Shown piece by piece: positions 42,283 to 54,600 of a stretch of DNA of 64,000 bases (within the stretch, counting starts at the first letter, position 1; each line of letters begins with the position of its first letter). The stretch covers positions 291,256 through 355,255 of the forward strand of contig JAANDG010000087.1 of assembly GCA_036852015.1 (NCBI GenBank). The letters run 5' to 3'. A program made the translations under genes and the position numbers. The DNA is from Pelodera strongyloides. Lineage: Eukaryota > Nematoda > Chromadorea > Rhabditida > Rhabditidae. The notes beneath the pieces were generated by a model. It saw nothing but the letters and a program-made list of their open reading frames with translations. It was not told the origin of the DNA and ran no database searches.

Positions 42283-45200
42283 ATGTCCTTCTTCTCGAAG
42301 TGAGTTTCTTTCTCGTTCAACCGATAAATAATATTATTACGGTAATAGATGTATATTGTGCGTGTGTTGTAATTTCTAGCACATTGGTTATACACTAATG
42401 TGTACTTGTGTAGTGCAGCTCTGTTCTTAGTCTAGAGGCTCTACTAAGCAGAAGAAAAAAAACTATTTCAGGATTTTGAATAATATCACGACTAAGTCGA
42501 AGAGCAGGTCCAGATCACGAAAGAAGGTCAGAGAAAATTGTAAAAAAAAATAATAAGCTGAATCCGGCTAGAATGCAACATTCCAGTGCAATATATATTC
42601 TCAATCATAGTTGATCAGTAAAGTGTTTGGCGTGATTTACTTTGGTTAGAAAATAACGTTACTTTCGTCAATGTCCTTCATATGTATTTCCTTACTCAGC
42701 AAGTTACATTATGTGCCCTTAGAATAAAATATACAACGGAATGTGGATTTACGTTTCGCATACCACGTACCGTACCTCTTTAAAACATTGAATTCTTCAG
42801 CGGAATACATCACGTGATGTGGGACAAAGGGATGGAGACGTCTCAGTCGAAGAACCAGAAAAGGGAAAGGGAGGAGAAGCAAAATCCACACCCACCGCTA
42901 AGCAGACCGGTGCCAATAATGGTATGATGGTACAGGAAATTGTTTGTATCTTTGCGGATTACTTGATAATGGTGTTTTTTTTTGAAGCTCACAATCAGTG
43001 ATATTTTGTTTCAAATAGTTGTGCAAGCGGAAATCTGACATACCGTTGGTTTAACATATTGACATATTGACATAACATACTGACATATTGACATAATATA
43101 TTGACATATTGACATAACATATTGACATATTCGGACATTTTTGAGGATTTCCATGAGATGTTACATGTTATCACAATATGCAAATTATGGTGTTGAGCAG
43201 TTAATACATTTCACACTCGGTTTTCAAATTCAGTTGGATATTTTTAGCCGGCCAATCGCCAGCGACTCCCAACACTCCAACACCAACTCAACAAAAATCG
43301 GATAATAAAGTAATGATCGAGTTTAAAGCATTCAGGGCCAGGCTTGAGATTCTGCCCCTTAGGTACAGTAGGGCGGAAATAAAATGGGCATACCGATATG
43401 GAGGTCCGTTCTGGGCAAATAATGTCCAAGAATCTCATGAAGTAAGGGAAATAAATCACTGGAACCCTATCAAAAGATTTCAGAAATCGGCCACTCCCGC
43501 AAGCACACCATCTACGACGCCCTCGAACACGCCTTCTACGACACCCACCCCTAATGTAGAGTTTTTTTTAAACCTTTAGCTTAGGCACAAAATAATCCGT
43601 GCGTAAACATAGGATGGGTACTTTTTCGATATCCTCTGGGATGTTCTGACACGCTTGGCAACTTGGTTTTCTCGCGACCCGGTTCGTTGTATGACCCGTT
43701 TGACTTACGCTCACTGGGATATCGTAGGCAATGGGCGTGGCTTACCGAGTGTATTAGGGCGCGTTCGGGATGCGGAATTCCCAACAAAAACGTTTCAAAA
43801 GTGGTTCGAGATTGAGGGTCGGAAATAAATCTCCTTTCCACAGTAGTGGATTTGCATACTGTGGAAAGGAAATTTATTTCCGACCCCCTATCTCGAACCA
43901 CCTTTGAAACGTTCTTTGTTCGGAATTTCGCATCCGGAACGCGCCCTTAATTTAGAAATACTTTCTATTTCAGCTCAACTCGAAAGAAGACGCCGGAGGC
44001 GGTGTCCACATTGGCAAGATTCCAGAAGCGTGTAATGTCGAGGTGAAACCATTTGTGGCGCTCTATTTCAATATTAGACACACCTTGCAATTAGTCTGCA
44101 AAATCAACTTACTATTGGCCTGTCCATGCATGCGATTCGCACTTGCGAAAATGACAAATGTCTGTCCACGTTCGAGTCAATGTAAATGACAAGGTCCCGA
44201 AGCGATTTTAAACCTAATTTCAAATAGTACGGATCTGAGACACTTTCGCTGCAGAACCATGTCAAATGCCTTATTCGCATGGGTTACGGTAGGCTGGCAG
44301 GCATTTGATATCAATGTAAAATGGCCTGAACATTGAACATGGACAGGCATTTGTCATTTTCGCATGGGTCAATCGCAAACATGGACAGGGCATACGAAAT
44401 GTAATGCCGTAGTATGTATTTGTTGTTGACTTGAAACTTGCTAGTGAATTTGTAATAATTTTTACTTCAGGAAGAAATGACTGAATTTGAAAAAATCGCC
44501 GGGGGAGGCCGGCCAGCTGTGACTAAGAAAAAGGTAGATTTTTTTCTTCTTTATAATATTACGAACACGCTGAATTTTAGAGCGTAACTTACATATGGTA
44601 CTGAACGTACGTATGTACAAACAAACAAACAAACAAACAAATCCCAATATTTAGGCAAAGAAACACGAGGGTGATGCTCTTGCTCAAATGAAGAAAAGAG
44701 GGGAAAAGAAAAAGAAAAAGAAATCGGGAGCACTGGCTACAGGTTAGGCAAAGAACTATAATGGGGTTTGCAACTATGCCGAAAAAATTGCCTTGGAAAA
44801 ATGAGTCTTGGAACGATTTTATAATTACTCATATTATATATGCATGCTTAGTTCCAAAATACGGTACGTCGTGTACATACTTGCAAGGAATTGTTGCATA
44901 CTTGCAAACCCCATAATAGAACTGTAAAATGTTATTCCTTGACCGGTCGCTGTGTGTTAGCGAAGATCTCTAATTAGCGCTCGCATTAAAGGGTCAGGCC
45001 CATTTCAAATGACCCCTATTTTTGATGATTCCATCTGATTCTTTATGTCAAATATAGTAGGATACGATATTTTTCTAATTTTCAAGCCCAGAAGTCCAGA
45101 AGTCACGCAGTATTCAGCAATTTACCATTGCCAGTCATACCCAACTATTTATCGCAGTTGTCACGCCCCTTCGCTCTAATTGGCCAATATCGCAATTGCC

Positions 45201-46522
45201 ACGCCCAATAGAGCATATTGCCAATTAGAGCGAAGGTCCGTGACAACTGCGATAAATAGTTGGGTATGACTGACCATGGTAAATTGCTGAATACTGGGTG
45301 AATTTTGCGCTTGAAAATTAGAAAAAATATCGTATCCTACTATATTTGACATAAAGAATGAGATGGAGTCATCAAAAATAGGGGTCATTTGAAATGGGCC
45401 TGACCCTTTAAGGAAGGAATCCCGCGTTTCCCCGCTTGTTTTGGGAGGAAACGTGGGATCACGATTAATCACGATTACCGCTCAACTGCGAATGAGGAAC
45501 ATAGTAATTACCTATCTGTGGCTTCTCTTATCAGGCTTATCGAGCCCTTTTTTTACTGATATGTTTTTTCCTGGCGGCTATTGTCTGAACTGGTCTTTAT
45601 AAATTTTTTTCAGCGGAAGAAACGGATGAAAAGTCGGCAAAAGGAGCGTGGGTGTTTATTTATTTATTTATTTAGCTAGTATTGTATCGTCACATAATTA
45701 ATAGACAAGGTACTAGCAACCTTGGTTTATTACACTAGTAAGAAAAGAATAACGGTGTTCGATAACATATTAGAAACCAGAGCCCTCTGATAGCTCTATA
45801 TATATTCTTCTTTGACCAACGTGATATAACTACAGTATCAAAGGTTCCGTACAATATCGTTGTCATTACACTAGTAACAATACATATTACTTCAGTATGC
45901 AATAATGTAGCGTACCGTTGTCATCAACGAGTTCCTTTTTCCAAATCAAGAAAACCTTGTTCGGATAAGTCTTCTTTACAGGACAACATCATTCCTCGGG
46001 GGTCCAGTCCCAGCTATGAATACAGATGACGGGAGTAAAGACACGTGGGTGATACTAGTCCTTTGTAAACCTATTGAATTCATGCAGCAGATGCGTGTAA
46101 GCCGCGTGGTTTCGGCGCACAAACTTGCGTGCCCTTTTGGTGCGGCGCGCCACTTTTTGATACGAATTACGCGCAGTAACGGTCGTCATTAGCCCGTATT
46201 CTCGGGTCGACGGAAACGTTCCGTTTGGGAAATCCTTTGTATGCAAATTTCTCGACAATCTAGACTAGCTTGAGGAAAAATTTGCATACGAATGAGCTCC
46301 CAAACGGAACATTCCCGTCGACCCGAGAATACGGGCTATTGTTTTGTTACGTCATGTCAGTCATGTGTATTTGACTATGATGAATGTCACTGTTTTAGCG
46401 AAGAAAGCGAAAATGAATCCAAGGATAACAATACTCCCGATGATAAAAGAAGTAAAGAGAAGGAAGATAAGGACAAGGCCGACAAGGCCGAGGCCAAGAA
46501 GTTTTCAAAGGAAAATTGCTAG
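42283..46522 (+). CDS. Lys- and Ser/Thr/Pro-rich disordered protein, unknown function
   Basis: Eleven exons join without a frame break: 42283-42299, 42472-42526, 42801-42921, 43248-43309, 43484-43555, 43974-44042, 44471-44533, 44655-44742, 45614-45647, 45982-46044 and 46399-46522 (TAG), in total 255 residues. After MSFFSKIL the chain has an Arg/Ser patch (KSRSRSRKK, about 15-23), a Thr/Pro/Ser/Gln linker (about 60-108), a short less biased stretch (GGGVHIGKIPEACNVEEEM), a poly-Lys run (KKKKKKS near 170), and a mixed-charge Lys/Asp/Glu tail ending in Cys. There is no signal peptide, membrane segment or known domain. Basic patches suggest a nuclear or RNA/DNA-associated role, but this is inference. 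The third reading-frame match across ten introns makes the model solid even though the protein is unrecognised. Four foldback elements sit in its introns. Poly(A) signal AATAAA near 46649. Confidence 0.75.
43060..43135. repeat. ACATATTG tandem repeat
   Basis: Short units CATATTGACATAACATA repeat with a period of about 27 bp in an intron of the lysine-rich gene. Confidence 0.75.
43753..43950. mobile_element. foldback element G1, about 90-bp arms
   Basis: TTAGGGCGCGTTCGGGATGCG at the left and CGCATCCGGAACGCGCCCTTAA at the right. The arms stay complementary almost to the centre (CTTTCCACAG, then CTGTGGAAAG). Located in an intron. Confidence 0.88.
44757..44917. mobile_element. foldback element family H
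   Basis: TATAATGGGGTTTGCAA-TATG at the left and CATACTTGCAAACCCCATAATA at the right. A relative with the same ends lies at 47442-47600. Confidence 0.75.
44986..45411. mobile_element. MITE family B4
   Basis: TTAAAGGGTCAGGCCCATTTC at the left and its complement at the right, TTAA borders, arms of about 200 bp that are closely complementary (ACTATTTATCGCAGTTGTCA). In an intron of the lysine-rich gene. A lone B4-like end (AAAGGGTCAGGCTCATG) lies at 54363. Confidence 0.88.
46190..46338. mobile_element. foldback element G2
   Basis: TAGCCCGTATTCTCGGGTCGA at the left and TCGACCCGAGAATACGGGCTA at the right, with inner complementarity through GGAACGTTTCC-like and TTTGCATAC segments. In the last intron of the lysine-rich gene. 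Confidence 0.85.
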
Positions 46523-47441
46523 AAGAAATGGTGCGAAATGGTGTGTCTTTGAAGAGAAATTTTGGTGAGAACCATGATGTGTACCAATTTTACCTGCTAC
46601 AGGGTTTGCGGGGTTTCGTGGGCCGAATTTCCCGGTATTTTGACCTCTAATAAACACTGTAGTGATAATGAAAATCATGAAAATCACCATGTGATGATGA
46701 AACAATGTGTTGATGACGAGGAAACATGTTGTTTATTTTAATTTAAAAAAATAATAACAACCATTTCAGTTCAACCCCGGGAGCTCCCGTGTGACCCATG
46801 TCTACAGTGCAGAAATATAAATGAATTTTAGTTCCTATGTAAATTAGAAAATAATTATTTTAAAATAATTAAACCGCCCCCTAGTTACCGTAGTGCGTTT
46901 AACTCGTCCAAATTTTGTCTCGATTCCCGTACTCTATCTTGTGATTGGTACCTCATTGGAAACAATAGACCACATAATTGGATAATTAGGATAATTGCAA
47001 ATTTGCATGCTAATTAGGCAATTACTCAAGTATAGTTCGAGAAAATCCATTGTGTGGTCTACTGTATAAATCCTTTAAAACTATCTTACAACTGCAGATT
47101 GGGTTAATTGTGAATTGATGTGTTAATAAATAAAAATGTTGGATTATTTTTGTTTTTGCTGAGTTACGCGCTGTATGTACTTATACAGAAACACAACAAT
47201 TTGAATTATAAATAATTTACTATTCATATGAATAAACACAACAGTACCATATGATACTAATAGCAAACTGAGGATGGCCGAAATTGAAATAATCGAAATG
47301 AAATAAAACTGTTGGCCATAAGCATAAGAGAAAAAATTGAGCGTTTGAAGCGGCAGACTTGAAAAAACTTAAAGAATTAATGTTTCAAAATGGTCTTATA
47401 TTCGATAAAAGAAATGTGATTTTGAATAATGCCAGTAATTC

Positions 47442-47600
47442 CATATGGGGTTTCCAAGTATGCTGAAAATTTACCGTATCTTGTAAGTACACGAGAATAT
47501 TTTTTTAAATTTTTCATATTATATATGCAGGTTTCGTGCAGAAATACGGTAGTATTGACAGAATCACACCGAATTTTTGGGATACTTGGAAACCCCATAA
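47442..47600. mobile_element. foldback element family H
   Basis: CATATGGGGTTTCCAAGTATG and GATACTTGGAAACCCCATAA are inverted; AT-rich centre with TTCATATTATATATGCA also found in the copy at 44757. Confidence 0.75.
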
Positions 47601-47899
47601 CTGACCTAGAATTCATGAAGGGCGTAGAGCATAATGAGAAATGGCTCTTTGAAACAAAATAAGAAATAAAATAAGAATTTAAAATTAGCTAACAGAGAGA
47701 GGCACGTGCACCCATACATTCATAAATAATTCTTAAACAACAACCATTTATAAACACAACAACTGACTTTATAGATCACAGATATTTTTGTAAATTAAGT
47801 AAAATATTATATTAGAGGAGAGGGTAACATGATGGTGTTTTGGTAATGATTCCCAGCGTATTAACTAGGGGACTTGTAAATATTAGTGCTTTGGGAATG

Positions 47900-48242
47900 T
47901 TAAAACGGTATGGCACGGAAACATATACCGGACAACCAGGCCCTAGCCCGAAGACGTCGAGCAATTTCTCATCTGGAACTCGTCGCCTACTGCTCAGGAC
48001 CTCTGCGGAACATGTCATAAGCAAACATTGAATCTGTATTTTCACGCTCATATAACGGTGCACGCTCTTGAAGGAAGCGTAAAACAATTTAATGTAATTT
48101 AACCTCGTTTCCATGTATTACATGCTAATTTATGTGCTCTTCTGGGCATCTCTTGTCAGAACTGAACGAATTTGCATAGAGTACCTGGGCTGGGAATGCA
48201 GTTCGTCAGCATACTTTCACAAATCACGTGTCATGCCGCTTT
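47900..48242. mobile_element. MITE family D interrupted by element F
   Basis: The D ends TTAAAACGGTATGGCACGG and CACGTGTCATGCCGCTTT are about 340 bp apart instead of about 130. Between them, at about 47935-48100, lies the F sequence (GGCCCTAGCCCGAAGAC...GGTGCACGCTCTTGAA), which is also present at 50864-51012. Confidence 0.75.
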
Positions 48243-48644
48243 GGCGAACAAACATTATTTTCATTCACATGCCAGAACATTACCAAAACACCACTACAGT
48301 ATTCTTATTATTGAGTACAGTTTAGTATTTTAGTTAATTTCAAACATAAAATCTAATACACCCGTAAACTGGATGGAGTTTAAAAAGCTTAAATAAATAA
48401 AAGTTAACAGAAGTTGATTGTAATTTGTAATTAGTATAATTAGTTAAAGGTTAAAAGTTAGGAAGTAGCACTGTAGTAGAGACGGAGAATGAAATATTTA
48501 TGATAACAAATTTGGCCTTGTTCAACTAACAATTGAAAAATTGAAAAATCAGCGTAGGAGTTTAAAGTATCTCTGTTATTCTTTCTAAATCTCTCTGCCC
48601 CCCTCTCTCTCTTCCCCTCTCTCTCTCTGTCTCTCTCTCGTTGT

Positions 48645-51600
48645 CTACCGCATCTCATATGATGAGAGGAATTTCTCCCTCTCTGGTATGTCGGCTCTGT
48701 TTCTCTCGGCTCTAAACGTTTCCGGTCTCTCTCGTTTGAAGAATCCGCACTTCCATAGGCAGAGTATGACGAGGAATAGAATCAGAAGACCCATTAGTAT
48801 TGAGAATACGATCCAGAACCAGGAAATCGGACGCGAGTCACCTGAAAGAGTGGAAATTAAAAGGCGGGCCTGGCACTCAAGCTCAAGGATACTGTATTTT
48901 AAGGGTACAAGGGAGACAATTTTTCTCCACTATGTAGGCTCACTATAGATAAAATATATAGTAAAACCTAATTAGGTCAAGATCACTGAGGGGTTTGGAA
49001 AATTTTTAACAGAGCCCAACAGTGTTTAGTTATTGAGCAAAGGTCCATTATTAGCGTCATAGGCATAAAGACAATAAAGAGGTAACACAACAAAATTAAA
49101 AAATTAAAATTAAAAGAGACAATAAATGGTATAAAAGCTGTTGTCTTTGTTGTGATTACCAGGCCTACACAACCTTGAAATAAATAATAAATAAAAACCT
49201 ACCAATCGCAGGTTTATCAGGGTAGGCTTGAGTGAAGGCTTGGGCCACATTATTATGTGGGTCATCATCAATGCCCTGAACAAAAATGTGAGAAAAGTTT
49301 TTACGAAAAAATTGCAACATACACAGGAACGAGCATTGATTTTTTCATAATGCCATACATTTTAACACGAGCTGAAACATTTCGATATTACCCGGCAAAA
49401 AGCAACTATACCTATACCGAAAGGTGCACTACTGCGGGGAAGAAAACTATGTATCGATTGATATGTTTTTACAAGTCATAAGAAGGTTCTAAGTTATAAC
49501 TGTGCATCATTACCTGTGAAGCATCGACCTCGAGTCCACCCCATGATGATATTTCCACGTACTCAACGTCAGAGTAATCCTGAAGAAAATCATTCATTTA
49601 ATTTATAGATTTTTTACAGCGGTGTCAAAGACTTCGATTAAATAATGCAATAAGGGTGTTGAAAGGTCGGAACTAAAAATATATGTACAGTAGTTGAATG
49701 CAATTAGTGTGAGTATAAATGTATAAATCACAATGAAAAATATAAAATATAAAATATAATAAATACAAATGTAAGATAATAACCTCAATAAACGTCGAAT
49801 TCCAAAGGCGAGCGCGGAAATCAATAACCGGCGCAGAATTAGCATCGATAAAGTCGAAGTGGCACGTGACTGTGAAGCACTTTGCTGTCGATTCGGCGCA
49901 ACTCTGGAAAACAAATTTATCTTTCCTAGAACTGCATTTTTCACGAGGCTGACCTCTTTCCTGTTTATACAAAGGTTCTGTATTCTAAGCATATGGGTAC
50001 CTCCTTGCGTTTTTGATGCACACGGCGAAGCCGCGCACGGATCGCGCAAGATCCGCGCACCGATCGCGCAAGAACCGCGCACTTAAAAGTACATTGTATC
50101 AAGTAGGACTTACAATAGAAACAACGTCGACATCCAACCCATTCTCGTTTCTCTTCTTTGGTTGAATTCTATCGGAAAGGAGACCGAGAAGGCCTGCTTT
50201 TTGCTCGGAAGGCTGATCAGGTTCCGCACCAGCATCACGCTGAAAGTACACGAAATACTTGGTACTTCTCACAAAAGTTACGCATGGCTACCCTAACAAC
50301 CGCGCTACCTCTTATGATCGTAATAAAACAAGCAAAAAAAAATCATAGGAGATCGTTTTGACCCGCAGAATTTTTCGAAAACGTTACTGGACCACGCCCA
50401 TCATGTCACAAAGGACTCCCTGCTGAGTGACAGATAAACATACCTTCTTGAGCTTCCTCATTTTGCTGACTGGAGCCTCGGGCACTAATGTTGAATCCTT
50501 TGTATTTCTCTTAATTTGATCTTGTTCATTCACCAACTCCGGGCGCTCTACTGCACATCTGAAACGTTCGAACTTTGAATCAAGTAAAAGTAATTTAAAC
50601 CATCATATTTCACATTTCCATAACCACAACCGGATCGCTTTTCAAGTCCCAGTGCAGTTCGCAAAAAAAAACGGTTCTTGAAAAGGTGTTAGAAATTATA
50701 TTCCAATTTTAGTGTTTGGATAACTCACTCTCGCACATCCATCGTTCCGTCCGTATTGTACGTGGTGATCGTAGGAACGTCGAGAAGGTAAAGTGCGTAC
50801 TTTCCTCGTGAAAACTTCGATTCCACTTGCCAAGGCCATTTGAACTAAAAATATGCATACTGGCCCTAGCCCGAAGACATCGAGCAATTTGTCATCTGGA
50901 ACTCGTCGCCTACTGCTCAGGACCTCTGCGGAACATGTCATAAGCAAACCCTTGAAATTGAACTTTGAACTCCCTTGAATAAAGGTGCACGCTCTTGAAG
51001 CGTAAAACAAATTTAAATTTAAATGTACCATTTGAGCTCAAAAAAAGTGTGCATAACAGAAGAAGCCTTCAAACTGGTAAGCATCGCACAATCAGAAGAA
51101 AATGATATTAAAACTGATATATAACTCATGCGAAACATGGCGAAATGCATTACTTTCTGTTATGTTCATATTGGCGCCTACGGTAACACTTGAGCACGGT
51201 GCACGCCGCGCCGTCATTGGGGCATACTGTAGTTTTAACAATAATTATTCACTCACTCTCGCAATCACGTTTCTGACTGTCCACGGTCCCTTGTTGTGTA
51301 CGGTATAATTATGGCGCACCATTACACCGATATCCTCCTCCATTTCTATTGAAGAAACGCCTGAAATTGAATCATAAACAAACACAATTAGCGTGCGCCC
51401 CAACCCAGTTAAAGCGCAATTCCGGCCGGTTTTCGAAACGCATAGTGGATAACTGAATTCTTACGTATTTATGCTAAATTACTCGAATTCAGCTCGATTT
51501 TTTATTCTAATCTATGTTCATTTGCATAAGCTGCATAAGAATGCTGGTCTACTCGATGTGTTTCAAAAACCGGCTGGCATTTCGCTTTAATAGTTGGCAA

Positions 51601-54600
51601 CTGACAGACAACTTTGAAACTCATACTCATACAACGAAATATGGGCGATCCCTATCCTTACCTAATGGCTACTAGTCCGATTCTGAAGTCTGAAAGTCAC
51701 CAATTTGTCAGTTGAAGAGTTGTCTAGTATAGTATATTGAAAAGCTTTGCGAAGCAGGTCTTGCACCCTTACACGAATCACACTAACAATTCTAACGTAT
51801 TTTGCTAACTACAGCCTATAAACTACAATTCCAATTCTAACGTATTTCACTAACTACAGAATACAGACCACAATTCTACAGTACCTCTTATTTCTCCTCC
51901 GTAGCGGATGACGGGCGGGTCGCTGATTCCGATGATCTCCAGTTCGGCCTTTTTGATCAACTTGACTTGCGCTTCCCATTTGTTATTCTAAAAGAGGAGT
52001 GTTATTTACTAGTACTAATTTTAACTGGTCATTAATTAAGAGACAGTATTTCTGCTTAGGTAAAGGAGGCGATCTGCCCATAAGAACTAAATAACAGCTA
52101 GAGGCAAATACAATATGGGCCCTTGAAAAATAATTACTGTGCCCTGGAAAACTAATCTACTTCTTCTGAGGCCACATTCACCACTCAATTCACTATGGGG
52201 ATTTCCCCATCCTTGTCCTTGTCCATGCGTGTCTCACATTAGAATGCTATTTTGTGTCCCCAGGGAATATTTCCCCGAGGGAAGAGGAGTGGCCTATGTC
52301 TTCCCGGTGGCTCCCATTTTAGAATTATATTTTCTGCCCCCAGTGAATCTTCCTGGAAATGGTGATTATGGCCTCTGAGAGGTGTTTTCAGTAAGTTGAG
52401 TAAATACTTAACGATCCCCATACCTCAGGCTTCACCTCCTCACTCGTACTGTTAACTTCGGCCTTGAATGCCAGAGGTCTTCCAATACCTTCAGTACGAC
52501 CGCGAACCAATTTGAAGCGGACGTCAAACTGGTGCTAAAAATAAAGATTTAAAATTTAAAGGGACATGTTATTTAATGTAAACAGAAAAACCGAAAAAGC
52601 AACGTTGTACACAATAGTATCAGAGTCATGTGCAAATCAAGATTATGTTAGTAATACCGTAATGTTTTCCTTCCTAAAGTCTATTTATTATTAATAGTGA
52701 AATTCTCCAATTATTACCTTTTTGTCCGAATCCATCGGATTTCCCAACTTGACACGTACGTACTTCTTGTCGATCATTTCCAGGATCAAACTCTTGTCGC
52801 GAGCCTTAAAAACAAGTTTGCAATATAGTTTGTTAGTAAGTATGTAAGTAAGGTTAATACGACATATGACGGTGTTCTTATTTGATCCCTAACAAGTATT
52901 CTTAGATTTTGCGTTGTGAAACGCGCTTTCTCTTGGTTGAACTTCTCTCATTGCATTGATGTTAAAAACACCACGAGAAAAAAGTTTTCCTCAATTTACC
53001 TGTACGGGAAGTCCGGAATTTCAGAAATACTACTTTCAAAACCGTATTTATGGAAAGAATGAGAATGGACGGTCTACGTTCGTTTAACGATTATTATGTA
53101 GGGAAAGAATGCAAGTGGACCAGTGGACGATTAGAAACCGTAAAAACGTATTTTGAAGTTGCTGACTACGGTACCTGACCAGTTTGCCGCGCAATAACTC
53201 TTCGAACCCTAGGTGTAAAGAAATGCGGTTTTCATAGTAATATTTCCGAAATTCCGGAAATTCTGTGCAAGAACATTGAGGAAGACTTTTTCTCGTGGGT
53301 CTGTTCCTTTAAAGGGATGGGCTCACTACAAAATCACCTTGTTTTTATGCTTTAGTTTGATTGTACAAAGGTAAACTTAAACAAAGAGCATAAAAAAAGT
53401 TTCTTGAATTACTCCCTTTTGAGCCAAATAAACTGTAGTTTTCATCGTTTATTTTACTTAAAACAATGAAAAACAGTGTGTTTCAGCCATATCTCTTAGC
53501 TTCCATAGTTTATCTTGTTTACTCACGTTATCGGAAGATAGATCAATACTCACCCTTTTTACCTAATATCTTCCCTAGGGAGTAATTCAAGAAACTTTTT
53601 TTATGCTCTTTGTTTAAGTTTACCTTTGTACAATCAAACTAAAGCATAAAAACAAGGTGATTTTGTAGTGAGCCCATCCCTTTAACATGTAAGCCATTAC
53701 AATTACATGCTGTTGCACTGCTGTCTTAGGATTTTTTCAAATTTTTCTACTGTTACTCCTAGTTTTCAGTAAAGATTAATAAAAATACAAAGTAAAAGTA
53801 AATCTTACAATCAATTGTGGAAGTTCCAGTTCTTCGGGATCATAGGTGAGATATAACGAGGCAGAATAGGCCTTTTCCTTCTTATTTCCAACAGTGAATT
53901 TGATATCCAAATGGTCTTTTTCACCAACATTTGAGACAAAAACACCATCGACACTGAAATTATATTGCTAAAGTTATATTGCTGCAAGCAATCCCTCACT
54001 TGGAGCTTGGAGCTTTGGGGCTTGCGATTTTTCCGAAAATACAACAACCCTCAGGATACTCATGTTTAGGCATAAGTATATTGAATTATTTACTATGCAG
54101 AAGACCAGAAGAGCACGTATCAATCATACACATAACCTTGCAGCATAAGTGCATAAGCTATTTACGATAGGTACACATCCTTTAAGACAGTATCTTTCCA
54201 TCGTACTCTATGTAAATTATGCGCTTTGAACACTTACAGTGGTATGTCGGCGAGGGTAGCCTTGAGCTCCAGATCCGTCTGGCAAACTTGGTCCTCTCCA
54301 CAACGAGTGTTAAACGGAATCTGAAAATGTTTTCTTAGAAACTGTAGAAAAACAGTTGCACTAAAGGGTCAGGCTCATGAAAAAATATGCCTACATTGAG
54401 ATTTTAGCGTATCAAAATGACCAAGATTACGCAGAAGCAACATTGCAAAGAAGCGCAATGAGTAAAACATAACGCTGAAACGTATTGTGTGAGTATTTAG
54501 GAATGGCCGTCATAGGCCGTTCAAAGACGACGAATTTGCATAATAAAATTAGAATTACAGTACCTCAAACTCGTAAGTCGATCCATATTTGTGAAGAATC

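Larger units (their letters stand above)
46523..48644. other. intergenic between convergent genes
   Basis: Holds the 3' UTR of the lysine-rich gene, an H-family foldback (47442-47600), a D-family MITE carrying an F insert (47900-48242) and a CT-rich tract (48595-48640) beside the integrin stop codon. No further gene seen. Confidence 0.5.

Noticed and set aside
46055..46258. Basic minus-strand frame of 67 codons
   Set aside because: Antisense to an intron of the lysine-rich gene and overlapping the G2 foldback; no splice support.
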